NCBI GenBank assembly: GCA_963210315.1
Contig: OY723257.1
Location: 558,001 to 622,000 of the forward strand
Length of the DNA stretch: 64,000 bases
Direction: 5' to 3'
Origin: Rhynchopus euleeides
Lineage: Eukaryota; Euglenozoa; Diplonemea; Diplonemida; Diplonemidae
The notes beneath the pieces are model-generated. The model had not been told where the DNA came from, did not search any database, and worked only from the letters and a program-made list of their open reading frames with translations. Shown here piece after piece: positions 1 through 11,465 of the stretch (its first letter is position 1; every line of letters begins with the position of its first letter). The position numbers and the translations under genes are program-made.

Positions 1-230
1 CTGCCACTGAGATTGCCACCAGCTAGACAGGTTCACCACCCCAGTGCCTGAAGGGGTCGAGCGCGCGATTCAGCCTTGGCACACCTCTCTATGATATATT
101 GTGTGAAGCAGATGCAGCCGCACCCCACAGCCTGATCCCATTGCCCTGCTCTTCGTGGGGATATACCGCTTTCCCCACACTGTGCAGGAAAGTCGCACAG
201 CGTACCCTAAGCGGTTGACGACCGTCCGAC

Positions 231-455
231 TCACAGGATGTCGTAGCACGGCTGCGGCTTGGGCGTCACGGCAACAGGAGGCAGCACGCTCGACACAGTA
301 ACAACCGCGTGGCGGATGGCGACAAACACCACGCTCTTCTCCCACCACGCCTGGCTCGTCTGCGCGCTGCACGCCCCGCCGGCAGTCTGCGCGCACACCG
401 GGCCCTCCGACGCATGCAGAAGTGCCTCGCCCCCCATCTCGCAGATGAGCACCAT
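231..455 (-). CDS. Possible small ORF or terminal exon, unknown product
   Basis: An open frame of 74 codons from an ATG at 455 to a stop at 231. The peptide is not low-complexity: it has four cysteines (one near the N-terminus, two mid-chain, one near the C-terminus), a hydrophobic stretch near residues 42-62 and a proline-rich end. Codon use looks like the GC-rich genes further on. The frame stays open upstream to about 848, but that part is GT/CA-rich and reads like a shadow. It could be the last exon of a gene whose earlier exons lie upstream, since CAG acceptors exist near 500. I do not recognise a family. Confidence 0.22.
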   Translation of the reverse strand: MVLICEMGGEALLHASEGPVCAQTAGGACSAQTSQAWWEKSVVFVAIRHAVVTVSSVLPPVAVTPKPQPCYDIL

Positions 456-929
456 TGCAAAAAAAAGAGGGGTGCCTTGCCGCTGTTGTCTGTGCAGAAA
501 ACCGGTGGGTTTAGCACAACAATACGCAGCAAGCGGAGTGGCGGGAGGGGCGCTGGGCTGCCGGTAGCAAGAGAAGAAGTCGAAGAGGAAGAGAAAGAAG
601 GGGAGCACGCGTGTGTGTGTGTGGCAGGGGCAGGGGCGGGGTCCTGTGTGTGCTGTGGGCGGGTGTGCGGGTGTGTGGCAGTGGTGGTGTCGGAGTGTGA
701 CCCGACATGAAGAACAAAGAGGCCTTAACATGGGTAGCATGTAAGTAGCCTTCGAGCCCTTTCTTCGTTCGGGCAACATACATCCCTGCTGTAGTGCGGA
801 TGTGTAATAGATGATGAACCTTGGCACAACGTGTTTTGCAAAGTGCAAAAAATCCAGTTGTCTCCATACACCGTAGTCTGGCAGAGCATAGTGTGAACGT
901 TCTTTCCAATATCAGTCCTATTCGTGGTC
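456..929. other. No gene seen; GT-rich simple sequence
   Basis: Contains GA-rich and (TG)n-rich stretches around 560-700 and no frame that looks coding. It ends in the 16-base word CAGTCCTATTCGTGGT at about 914-929, whose inverted copy closes the repeat domain near 9688. Confidence 0.5.
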
Positions 930-1800
930 ATTTACCCCCCCCCCTTTGGGTCGCCTGACCGGAAATTTTGGGAAAAGGGGGGTAATATAAGGGGGGGGGG
1001 GTAAATTACGGGTCAAGGGGGGGGGGGGTAAATTACCATGTTCTGGGGTGGCCGGTTTTTTTGGTAGGCCATAGGGGGGTGAGAGGGCGCCCAGGGCCTG
1101 TGGGTGACCTACCCCGGCATCACCCAGGCCCTCGGGCACTTCCTTCGGCATGATTGGACCTGTCACATGCATGCGGTGGGGTGTGTGGTGCCGACCTCAC
1201 AGCCAATTACCCTCCCCTGGCGGCAAAGAGGGGGTAAATTACCCCCCTTCTGACTGGGTAGTGGGGGTAACTGGGGGGTAATTTACCCCTCCTTCCAGGC
1301 AAAGGGGGGTATATGTGCCACCCCCTTTGCCCGGGGAGGGGGTAAATTTCCCCCCCTGGCCCTCCCCAGTCAAGGGGGGGTAAATTGCCCCCGCCCTTAC
1401 TGGGGGGTAATTTACCCCCTTCTCCGGTGGTGGGTAGGGGGGTAAATTACCCCCCTCTCCAGTACAAGGGGGCAAATTTACCCTCCCTACGGGTCAAGGG
1501 GTGGCACCCCTTTGGCCTGGGAGGGGGTAAATTACCCCCCCAGTAAGAGCGGGAACAAAATACCCCCCCTTTGCTGGGAAGGGCCAGGGGGGTAATTTAC
1601 CCCCCTTAGCCTGGTGGGGGCCAGGGGGGAAAATTTACCCCCTCTTACCAGGTCGGGGGGGTAATTTACCCCCCTACCAGGCAACGGGGGTGGTAAATTA
1701 CCCCCCCACCACCCAGTGGAGGGGGTAAATTTACCCCCCGACCAGCCAAAAAATGGGTATTTTCCGCCCACCCCCCCAGCCAAAGGGGGGGGGGGGGCAG
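930..1800. repeat. G-run / TAAATTACC palindromic minisatellite
   Basis: More than twenty copies of a G-run, the word TAAATTACC (or TAATTTACC), and a C-run. The word is nearly self-complementary, so each copy can fold on itself. Spacing is irregular (roughly 25-50 bp). Single outlying copies occur at about 5795-5815 and 9636-9680, which suggests one repeat family spans or flanks the whole 0.9-9.7 kb domain. Open frames here are proline/glycine/asparagine-rich shadows. Confidence 0.8.
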
Positions 1801-1854
1801 GCCTCTGGCTAATTCTGGGGCCGGACTTCACGTTGGGCCGGAGGGGGGGGGGGG

Positions 1855-4800
1855 GGGGCCCTACCCTACCCTACCCTACCCTACAGCACGTCGGGGGTAC
1901 CCACAACCCGACCCAACCCTACCCTAGGGTGAGGGTTGGGTACCCATAACCCGACCCAACACGACCCTACCCAACCCAGGGGTCAGGGCCAGGGTTGATC
2001 CTAGACCCAACCCAACCCAAGGGTTAGGGTCAGGGTTGACCCCAGACCCTACCCAACCCTAGGGTAAGGGTCAGGGTTGACCCTAGACCCTACCCAACCC
2101 TAGGGTTAGGGTTAGGGTTGACCCTAGACCCTACCCAACCCTAGGGTTAGGGTCAGGGTAAACCCCTAGACCCTACCCTAACCCTAGGGTTAGGGTTAGG
2201 GTTAACCCTTGACCCAACCCTAGGGTTAGGGTCAGGGTTAACCCTAGACCCTACCCTAACCCTAGGGTTAGGGTTAGGGTTAACCCTTGACCCAACCCTA
2301 GGGTTAGGGTCAGGGTTGACCCCAGACCCTACCCAACCCTAGGGTTAGGGTTAGGGTAAACCCTTGACCCAACCCTAGGGTTAGGGTCAGGGTTGACCCC
2401 AGACCCTACCCAACCCTAGGGTTAGGGTTAGGGTTAACCCTTGACCCAACCCTAGGGATAGGGTTAGGGTTGACCCTAGACCCTACCCTAACCCTAGGGT
2501 TAGGGTCAGGGTTAACCCTAGACCCTACCCTAACCCTAGGGTTAGGGTTAGGGTTAACCCTTGACCCAACCCTAGGGTTAGGGTCAGGGTTGACCCCAGA
2601 CCCTACCCAACCCTAGGGTTAGGGTTAGGGTAAACCCTTGACCCAACCCTAGGGTTAGGGTCAGGGTTGACCCCAGACCCTACCCAACCCTAGGGTTAGG
2701 GTTAGGGTTAACCCTTGACCCAACCCTAGGGTTAGGGTTAGGGTTAACCCTAGACCCTACCCTAACCCTAGGGTTAGGGTTAACCCTTGACCCAACCCTA
2801 GGGTTAGGGTTAGGGTTGACCCTAGACCCTACCCTAACCCTAGGGTTAGGGTTAGGGTTAACCCTTGACCCAACCCTAGGGTTAGGGTCAGGGTTGACCC
2901 CAGACCCTACCCAACCCTAGGGTTAGGGTTAGGGTTAACCCTTGACCCAACCCTAGGGTTAGGGTTAGGGTTAACCCTTGACCCAACCCTAGGGATAGGG
3001 TTAGGGTTGACCCTAGACCCTACCCTAACCCTAGGGTTAGGGTCAGGGTTGACCCTAGACCCTACCCTAACCCTAGGGTTAGGGTTAGGGTTAACCCTTG
3101 ACCCAACCCTAGGGTTAGGGTCAGGGTTGACCCCAGACCCTACCCAACCCTAGGGTTAGGGTTAGGGTTAACCCTTGACCCAACCCTAGGGTTAGGGTTA
3201 GGGTTGACCCTAGACCCTACCCTAACCCTAGGGTTAGGGTCAGGGTTAACCCTTGACCCAACCCTAGGGTTAGGGTTAGGGTTAACCCTAGACCCTACCG
3301 AACCCTCGGGTTAGGGTCAGGGTTGACCCTAGACCCTACCCAACCCTAGGGTTAGGGTCAGGGTTAACCCTAGACCCTACCCTAACCCTAGGGTTAGGGT
3401 TAGGGTTAACCCTTGACCCAACCCTAGGGTTAGGGTCAGGGTTGACCCCAGACCCTACCCAACCCTAGGGTTAGGGTTAGGGTAAACCCTTGACCCAACC
3501 CTAGGGTTAGGGTCAGGGTTGACCCCAGACCCTACCCAACCCTAGGGTTAGGGTTAGGGTTAACCCTTGACCCAACCCTAGGGATAGGGTTAGGGTTGAC
3601 CCTAGACCCTACCCTAACCCTAGGGTTAGGGTCAGGGTTGACCCTAGACCCTACCCTAACCCTAGGGTTAGGGTTAGGGTTAACCCTTGACCCAACCCTA
3701 GGGTTAGGGTCAGGGTTGACCCCAGACCCTACCCAACCCTAGGGTTAGGGTTAGGGTTAACCCTTGACCCAACCCTAGGGTTAGGGTTAGGGTTGACCCT
3801 AGACCCTACCCTAACCCTAGGGTTAGGGTCAGGGTTAACCCTTGACCCAACCCTAGGGTTAGGGTTAGGGTTAACCCTAGACCCTACCGAACCCTCGGGT
3901 TAGGGTCAGGGTTGACCCTAGACCCTACCCAACCCTAGGGTTAGGGTCAGGGTTAACCCTAGACCCTACCCTAACCCTAGGGTTAGGGTTAGGGTTAACC
4001 CTAGACCCTACCCAACCCTCGGGTTAGGGTCAGGGTTGACCCTAGACCCTACCCAACCCTCGGGTTAGGGTTAGGGTTAACCCTGGACCCTACCCAACCC
4101 TAGGGTTAGGGTCAGGGTTGACCCTAGACCCTACCCTAACCCTAGGGTTAGGGTCAGGGTAAACCCTAGACCCTACCCAACCCTAGGGTTAGGGTCAGGG
4201 TTGACCCTAGACCCTACCCTAGGGTTAGGGTAGGGTATAGGGTTAACCCCAACCCTGATCCGAGGGTTGGGTCGGGTCTAGGGTTCACCCTGACCCAAAC
4301 CCGAACCCTAGGGTAGGGTTGGGTCTAGGGTGAACCCTAACCCTAGGGTCGGGCAGGGTCTTGGGTTAACCCCCAACCCTAACCCTCGGGTTGGGTAGGG
4401 TATAGGGTTAACCCTAACCCTAGGGTTGGGTTGTGTATAGGGTTAACCCTAACCCTAACCCTAGGGTAGGGTTGGGTCTTGGGTTAACCCTAACCCTAGG
4501 GTTGGGTTGGGTATAGGGTTAACCCTAACCCTAGGGTGAGGGTAGGGTATAGGGTTAACCCCAACCCTAACCCTAGGGTTGGGTAGGGTATAGGGTTAAC
4601 CCTAACCCTAGGGTAGGGTTGGGTCTTGGGTTAACCCTAACCCTAACCCTAGGGTAGGGTTGGGTATAGGGTTAACCCTAACCCTAACCCTAGGGTTGGG
4701 TGGGGTATAGGGTTAACCCTAACCCTAGGGTTGGGTTGGGTCTAGGGTTAACCCTGACCCTAACCCTAGGGTTGGGTAGGGTATAGGGTTAACCCCAACC

Positions 4801-5600
4801 CTAACCCTAGGGTTGGGTTGGGTCTAGGGTTAACCCTGACCCTAACCCTAGGGTTGGGTAGGGTGTAGGGTTAACCCTAACCCTAGGGTCGGGTTGGGTT
4901 AACCCTAACCCTAGGGTTGGGTTGGGTTAACCCTAACCCTAGGGCTGGGTTGGGTATAGGGTTAACCCTAACCCTAACCCTAGGGTTGGGTTGGGTCTAG
5001 GGTTAACCCTGACCCTAACCCTAGGGTTGGGTAGGGTATAGGGTTAACCCCAACCCTAACCCTAGGGTTGGGTTGGGTCTAGGGTTAACCCTAACCCTAA
5101 CCCTAGGGTAGGGTTGGGTGTAGGGTTGGGTTGGGTCTAGGGTTAACCCTGACCCTAACCCTAGGGTAGGGTCTAGGGTTAACCCTAACCCTAGGGTAGG
5201 GTTGGGTCTAGGGTTAACCCTGACCCTAACCCTAGGGTAGGGTTGGGTGTAGGGTTGGGTTGGGTATAGGGTTAACCCTAACCCTAACCCTAGGGTTGGG
5301 TAGGGTGTAGGGTTAACCCTAACCCTAGGGTAGGGTTGGGTCTAGGGTTAACCCCAACCCTAACCCTAGGGTTGGGTAGGGTGTAGGGTTAACCCTGACC
5401 CTAACCCTAGGGTTGGGTAGGGTATAGGGTTAACCCTGACCCTAACCCTAGGGTTGGGTAGGGTATAGGGTTAACCCTAACCCCAGGGTAGGGTCTAGGG
5501 TTAACCCTAACCCTAGGGTGAGGGTAGGGTCTGGAGTTAACCCCAACCCCAACCCTAGGGTTGGGTAGGGTCTAGGGTCACCCGTAACCCTCGAAATCGG
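1855..5600. repeat. Telomere-like satellite with alternating strand polarity
   Basis: About 3.7 kb built from TTAGGG, TAGGGT, TCAGGG and TTGGGT words. Polarity flips every ~20-25 bp: G-rich runs meet C-rich runs at the palindromes CCTAGG and GTTAAC, which alternate throughout. The unit is therefore an inverted pair of about 45-50 bp. A rare variant containing CCTACCGAACCCTCGGG occurs near 3294 and again near 3883, showing a higher-order duplication of about 590 bp. From about 4200 onward the words drift to TAGGGTTGGG types. No canonical one-strand telomere tract is present, so this is interstitial or subtelomeric satellite rather than a chromosome end. Confidence 0.85.
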
Positions 5601-6239
5601 GCCCAAATCGCCAAAATGGGCACCCCTCGAAAAAAAAATTCGAAAAGGTCCCCCTACCCACACCTGGAAATTACCAAAAAATCTGGGACCCCGGCGGCCC
5701 CAACCCTAGGGTAGGGTAGGGTAGCCCCCCCCCCCCCCCCTCCCCCCCCCGGCACGGAGAAACTTAACGTTCGACCCGAATTAGCCAGAGGCCTGGGGGG
5801 GGGGTAAATTACCAAGTTTCTGAGGCCTGAACCCAAAATTTCCGAAAAAGGGGGTAATATAACATAGATGGCAGAAAATTAATTACCAGAAAAATCGCTG
5901 AAAGATGGCCAGAAACCCCCAAAAACCACCCAGAAATGGCCAGAAATCGGTGTTTGGTCACATTTTTCACCCAGGAACACGTTTTTGGGCCTCTGTGAAA
6001 ATTTCGATTTTTTGACATTTTTCGCGATTTTCTACAACTACTCGCCCACATAAAAACCATTTTTTAGCAGGGAAATGCACAAAATCAACGAATTGGGCCG
6101 TTTTAACCCCTTTCGTGCACTTTTTGGTCCCAGAAGGGGGTATCTGGGGTGTTGGGGTCCCCCTACGACTTGTCCGTTTTTGTGTTCAAAGGGCCAAAAA
6201 TGGCCAATTTTCCAAAATTAACTTTTTAATTCATACATC

Positions 6240-6545
6240 GGGCGTTATTGCGTTACCAGTAACGGTAATACCGTTATTTTTTCTGTAAAATAACTTACCG
6301 TTAATAACGTTCCAGAACGGCCGAATAACGTTATCCGAAAATCGGTAACGTTATTTTTCCGCGTTATACCGTTATCGATAACGGTAATACCGTTATTACC
6401 GTTATCAGGAACGGTAATAACGTTATCGGTAACGTTATTACCGTTATTACCGTTATCGGTAACGGTAATACCGTTATCAGTAACGGTAATAACGTTATCG
6501 GTAACGTTATTACCGTTATTACCGGTAATACCGCGTTATTTTCGG
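6240..6545. repeat. Palindromic GTTATTACCG / CGGTAATAAC array
   Basis: Roughly 300 bp of alternating CGGTAATA, AACGTTA and CCGTTATC words, all close to self-complementary. It is the inner extension of the left subterminal inverted repeat of the 5.85-9.64 kb element. A single short counterpart lies at 9418-9455. Confidence 0.75.
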
Positions 6546-6670
6546 TATTTTTGGGCAACTTCTATAGGGGGACCCTTTTCGAATTTTTTTTTCGGGGTGG
6601 CCAGAATCAGGGTATAAGATAGACTTTTTTTCTGGCGCCGTTTTCCGGTTTTTCTGGTTTTGAAAATTTT

Positions 6671-6695
6671 TCGCGCGCGCCTTCGGCGCGCGCGA
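6671..6695. repeat. Perfect GC hairpin
   Basis: An 11-bp perfect stem of alternating C and G with a 3-nt TTC loop, embedded in T-rich DNA. Confidence 0.6.
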
Positions 6696-7332
6696 CCCGC
6701 GCAAACCCTCCCAGAATCTGAGAGGGCCCAGTGCCTGCGCGCGTCCTGTCGTACTGAGGCTGCTTGGTGGGGCAGGCGCAGCAGCTGCTTTGAAAGTTTG
6801 GACTCTCGGCCAAAAAACCGGTCTGGTGCAATGTTTTTACGCAGGGGGGTCTGGGGGGCGGAGCCCCCCAGCCGCCGGAGGCCACGGTAGTGAACATCTG
6901 TTCCCTACAGTCTGGATTCGCTTGTAAGTAGGAAGGCTTCACTGTATCGCAGCCCGGCCAGCAGGAGATCACTGGTCCTTGAGGGTTCAACCTTCAGGGT
7001 GGAGGAGGACGTGGGAGCGACCACTCGTGACAGGTGTGCGTTGTGGGTGGAGTGGATGCACGGCAGACCTTGTCATGGCCAAAGGGTCCACGAGATCTCC
7101 GCCACGTAGAGCCTAGACGAGAGTTTTCGAGGAGATGGGCACCTAGCTGTGACGACAGGCAACAAACAAATCTCATCTGTTAGTTGCCCCCAATAGGCTT
7201 GGCGACCTTCAAGACTGCTTGAAAGTCGTTCGTGTTCTCGTCTCAGCCCTCCAGACAAGCAGATCTGTCTCGAGTTGGTGGGCTGTCGCCATGTATTCGA
7301 TGGCACCGAGTGACGCTGCACAGAGGCAGACG

Positions 7333-7506
7333 ACACGGTGAACTCCAGCGGAGGTTACCCTACCTCCGCTGGAGTACACCGTGTCTCCCATGAGTCTCAA
7401 CTAGCGGGAGTCTGAGCGTAAACTAGCTGGAAAATAGACTCCCGTCTCCAGTACAGACTGCAGTCTTAGACTCCCTCTTAGACATGGTGGCTGGAGTCCA
7501 CCATGT
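7333..7506. repeat. Cluster of three strong hairpins
   Basis: The first hairpin has 23-nt arms at 7333-7355 and 7362-7384 with one mismatch and a 6-nt loop. The second pairs CGGGAGTCT near 7404 with AGACTCCCG near 7437. The third pairs ACATGGTGG with CCACCATGT at about 7482-7506. There is no coding potential. The clustering suggests either a structured transcript or nested foldback elements. Confidence 0.6.
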
Positions 7507-8344
7507 GTGCACCTTCAAAACAGAAGAGACCTGCATGACGAGGGCATCACCACCCACCGGGCCACCCGCTAGGTCCATTTTTTCTTCTCCGCTTCTCTGC
7601 CTTCTTTGGACTATTTGGGCTCTGTGCGGATCACGATGGGGTCACTTTCTATTTTTTTATGGCGTTTTTTCTGACTGTTTTACTGTCCCAAAGTCACAAA
7701 AAAAACCGCCAAAAATGAGACCGACCTTTTTTTTTTTTTTCCAGAAAACCGGGAACCGGGAAACCCTGGTTTTGAAAACCGGAAAACCAGACCTATCTTA
7801 TCCCCTGGCCAGAATGGGCTGTTTTAGGCTATTTGAGGCCATTTTCGAGCAAATTTTTGGGTTTAGAGCCACGCAAAGGGTCTAAAATGGGCATGCCAAT
7901 CTCAAAAAATGCTCAAAATTCCGAGAGATTTCAGATTTTTCGAATTTTTTGACCGAGAAAATTCTGACCCCAAAATGTGGTCCTTGTGGTCTGGAACTGT
8001 CCGTTGTCGAAGGAATTGGTGAAAAAATCGTGATTTTTGGCCTCTGGATCACCCATGCCGTCCCAAAAATCAAGCAAAAGAGGTTTGGTAGGTGCATTTT
8101 TGGGTGAACATGAGCCATTGTGCCAACCTGCTTGATTTCACCCGAAAATTGGAATCCGTTGAATATGGTTTCTGATGAAAATGTGAAAATTTTCGACCTG
8201 CTTCGCAGTTTTTGCCACTTCCTTGCCCCATCTTTCCCACCCAAAATCGAAGTACCGTGAATGGTGTTGTTGAAAGGTCCAAATTGCGTTGGTTGTGCGT
8301 AGTTCTGCCGAAATCGTGCACACGTTGTGCATAGTGCATGTGTA

Positions 8345-8480
8345 ACGCCATTTGCGACCAAAATGTAAATTTCCTGCACCCGAGCGTTGACGCTTCCACA
8401 CACCCTTACAAACCCACTTGCCTGATGAAGGGGGTGGTGTGTAGAGCACGTTTGGCAGGGCTGAATGACACTTTCCGCGC
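8345..8480 (-). repeat. Core-motif repeat family, copy a (GAAGCGTCAACGC)
   Basis: On the minus strand this copy reads a GCGGAAAGTGTC word, then GTGCTC, a run of CAC/CCC words, CATCAGGCA, and ends in GTGTGGAAGCGTCAACGC near 8382-8400. The order of words matches the copy next to the YR retroelement (32.27-32.37 kb), although the spacers differ. Confidence 0.5.
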
Positions 8481-8586
8481 GAAGGTCGTGTGCGTAATTA
8501 AAAAACGGTCCGAGGGCCGGAGGCCCGAGGCCTTTTTTTACCTGCACGAGGGTGCAATTGAGGCCGATACGGGGTGCAGATGATGG

Positions 8587-8727
8587 TTTCTTGCACAACC
8601 CAGTCATGTTTTGCACATCACGACGAACTCGGAAATTCCTCATATTTGCACTCCAGGTCTCATATTTGCACTGGTGCAAATATGGGACCTGGAGTGCGTG
8701 CAAATAATGACTGGGGGGTGCAAGAAA
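8587..8727. mobile_element. Foldback MITE-like element, 141 bp
   Basis: The ends are TTTCTTGCAC and its complement GTGCAAGAAA. Inside, CCCAGTCAT is matched by ATGACTGGG. The centre is an inverted pair of about 24 bp around GTGCAAATATGGGACCTGG with one mismatch. Nearly the whole element can fold into one hairpin. Confidence 0.7.
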
Positions 8728-9689
8728 GTTCAAATTGCGTAGTTCCTGCGTACTTCGTGCGTAGCCCGAGCGTACTTTGGGTAGTTCGTGCGTATATTGT
8801 GCGAAGCGTTTTTGACAGCACCAGTAACGGACTTTTGGAACGTAACTATTTTAGAACGGACCGGGAAAAAATGGGCACGTCGCTACTTCGCGCTACTTCG
8901 TCGCTCGTAACGAGTAAAAATATCAGGTGGTTTATACACCGCCAATGTGAGGTGTGCGGGTGTATTCCTGAAGGATTCACTTCTGCGTCCACACTGAGTG
9001 ATTTTGGAGTGATTTTCACTCCAAATTTCACTCCAGGAACATTGGATGCTGCAAGGTTGCAGGGGTTTCTGCAGTATTTGCCTTGAAAAAGCCAAAAAAC
9101 ATGATTTTTTCACGAAACTCGACATGTCCGTGCGTTATTATCCAAAAAATGGTCCCAGGGGGGTATTCTGGAGCCATCTCCACCAAAAACTACACCATCC
9201 GCCCGCAAAATTGTCCGAATAACGCAAGTTTTCATGAAAATAACGGAAAAATAACGCGTTATTTTAGGAGAAAACGTTTTCCAATTTTTTGACATCACGG
9301 AGTGGCCCCCTGGAGTGATATTTTACCCAAGAAAATTCTTTTAGGGGGGGTAGGGACCCGAGTTTCGGGTCAGATTCACCGGGAAATGCTGCCTTTTTTG
9401 GGGTCAAAAAATAACGCAAAAATAACGTTATTACCGTTACTGGTAACGGAATAACGCCCAATGTATGTTAATTTCCAAAAATTAAAAATTAATTTTCGAT
9501 TATTCGCCGGAACAGCAAAATTAATCAAAATTACTCCCAAAAATTAAAAGGTTAACTTTTCAAGCGGAAATTATTTTTCGGGAAGATGGCAATTAAAAAT
9601 TACAAAAATTAATTTCCTGCCATCTATGATATAAGGGGGGGGGGGTAAATTTTGGGGGGGGGTAAATTACCACGAATAGGACTGATTGA

Positions 9690-11300
9690 ATAAAAAACGA
9701 TCTTCGTTCACGAAACTTCAAAGGGGGGGGTGATGGTTGCAACAACGATAGGGCGGTTGGTGGGTGGCGGGGGCACCTGCCGCTACACACAACACAACAC
9801 ACACAGCTTCTCTTGCTCCTGCCAGTCAAGGCACCACGCCTTTTTCCGCAGGAATTTCTTCTGCGCGATCAACGACAACCTTCTTTTTTCCCGTTTCCCT
9901 TTTCGCCGTTCCCCATGAATGATCCCCCTCCTGCAGCCGGCTGTAGTTTTCCCAGCAGACAGCAGGAAGGGTAGAGGGGGCACTCACTGCCAACACAGGA
10001 GAGTTCAGAAGAGTTCGCGCAGATTGGCGTCGGTGCGAGAGAGCACCGGACACGCCAAGTTGGGTGAAGCAGCATGACAGCGATGTGACTCGATCTGCAG
10101 ACCCGACCTGTGGACCCACGCCACCTGAGCACGGTCACAAACAGTCAATCCAGCTGCAGCAGATCAAACCCCCGTTGTGGGTGTGTGGGTGCGTGTGGGT
10201 GTGGGACAGTGCATTCAGGATGACCATCCATCCTTCTTCCTTACCCACCCCACCACACCCCCCGCCTCACACAACGCAACACACACACGTTTAGCATCTT
10301 GCTGTGAAAAGTAGCGTCGGGTCGCATCGAGCGAAATCAGATGATTCCTTTCCACTGCCTCCACTGTCACCCCCCACCCCCCACCCCCATGCACCCCGCG
10401 ACACACACAAGACACACGTTAAAGATTTTTCTGTCTTTTTAGTGTCGGTCGCACCGCGCAGCAAAACACCGGTGCGGTCCTCCACTGGACACAGCCACAA
10501 CCTTCCCCCGCCCACTCTTTTTGAATTTTCCCCTCCGCACGATTTTTTCGTTGTTCGATTTTTCGATTTCTCGGTGGATGCGGGGGGCGGGGGGGGGCGG
10601 GAGGGAAGGGGGCTCAACAGGCAGTCACCTCCCTCCACCCCACCCTCACCCACACCCCCAGGCCCAACCCCACCTCCCCCCATCGCCACACATTCTGGTT
10701 ACTTCTTAGAATTCTTCGGAGAAGGGAGAATTTTCTTCGAATCGGTTTTGTGCGTTTTGTTTTTGTATTTTTTTTCGTTCGTTTTCTGATGCCCCCCCCC
10801 CCTCTGCTGCTCCAGCGATTTCAACTCGCTCACCCAACGGTCGACGTTCGATGCTATACCCTCTCGGCAGAGGACGGAGGGGTGTGTAGAGGGGACACTC
10901 TAGGGGAAGCAGGATCCCCTCTGGAGCACTCTTTGGTGGAGGGGCTGCACTGGGAGGTCTTTTTGGCGCTCACCCCCCGTGCGAAATCATTTTTTTTCAG
11001 CCATCATTGATTTGATAAGCAAAGAGATTGTTGTCAGGGGCGGGAGTGTCCGGAGAGATCCGACAGGCAGGTGAGGGTGCCACACTCCCAGCATGGGCGC
11101 TGAGCGTGGCCTCCCTCCCCTCCCCTTCCCCACCCCCATCCCCACCCCCCCCCCCCCCTTCGGCACTTCTGTGCAAAACCTTTCCAGCATATCCACCCCC
11201 TCCTCCCACCCACTAGCCCTGTCTCGTTTACTTCGATAGTTCTGTTGTTATTCCTGTTACTGTTAGCTTGTTGCTGCTGCTGGCCGATTTTTTTTCCAGC
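9690..11300. other. No recognisable gene
   Basis: GC- and pyrimidine-rich DNA with (CA)n runs. Two short stretches, near 10280 and 10400, share ACACACGTT followed by a T-rich word and then GTCG.(C/A)CCG(C/A)GC words; a similar stretch recurs near 59490. They may be remnants of a repeat. All longer frames are proline- or histidine-rich shadows. Confidence 0.4.
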
Positions 11301-11309
11301 GAACGTGCT

Positions 11310-11465
11310 TCCTTCTTCCTTAATGATGCGTTGACGCTTCCACACATGCTTTGATGTGGGCGTGGAGCACATGTGAACACGAAATAGCGACACACAGAAA
11401 TGAAGCAGGTCGTCGGAAGCACTCCTACACTTTTACGCATCATGCATGTGCTTAAAAAAATGACC
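11310..11465 (-). repeat. Core-motif repeat family, copy b
   Basis: Minus strand: a GCATGATGCGTAAAAGTGTA stretch, CGACCTGCTTC, CGTGTTCACATGTGCTCCAC, CCCACATCAAAG, then GTGTGGAAGCGTCAACGC at about 11329-11346. It is an inverted copy of 13577-13752, so the CCCH gene lies between two oppositely oriented copies 2.1 kb apart. Confidence 0.8.

Larger units (their letters stand above)
5850..9640. mobile_element. Large non-coding element with long subterminal inverted repeats
   Basis: The word CATAGATGGCAG followed by an AAATTAATT tract sits at 5862-5884 and, inverted, at about 9604-9630. A second inverted pair lies further in: ACATCGGGCGTTATT plus a CCAGTAACGGTAATA stretch at 6233-6280, matched in reverse at about 9410-9465. 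The inner arms are not equidistant from the ends (about 370 bp on the left, 165 bp on the right), so one arm has gained or lost sequence. No frame inside has protein-like character. It is probably a non-autonomous DNA transposon or foldback element; no target duplication could be assigned because the ends merge into G-runs. Confidence 0.6.

Noticed and set aside
930..1800. CRISPR-like array of regularly spaced repeats
   Set aside because: Spacing is irregular, spacers are themselves G/C tracts, and the genome is eukaryotic.
1855..5600. Chromosome end / functional telomere
   Set aside because: Polarity alternates, unique sequence lies on both sides, and the tract is internal to the window.
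10304..10789. 161-codon plus-strand frame
   Set aside because: Serine/proline/threonine-rich with G/C-tract translation and no conserved motif.
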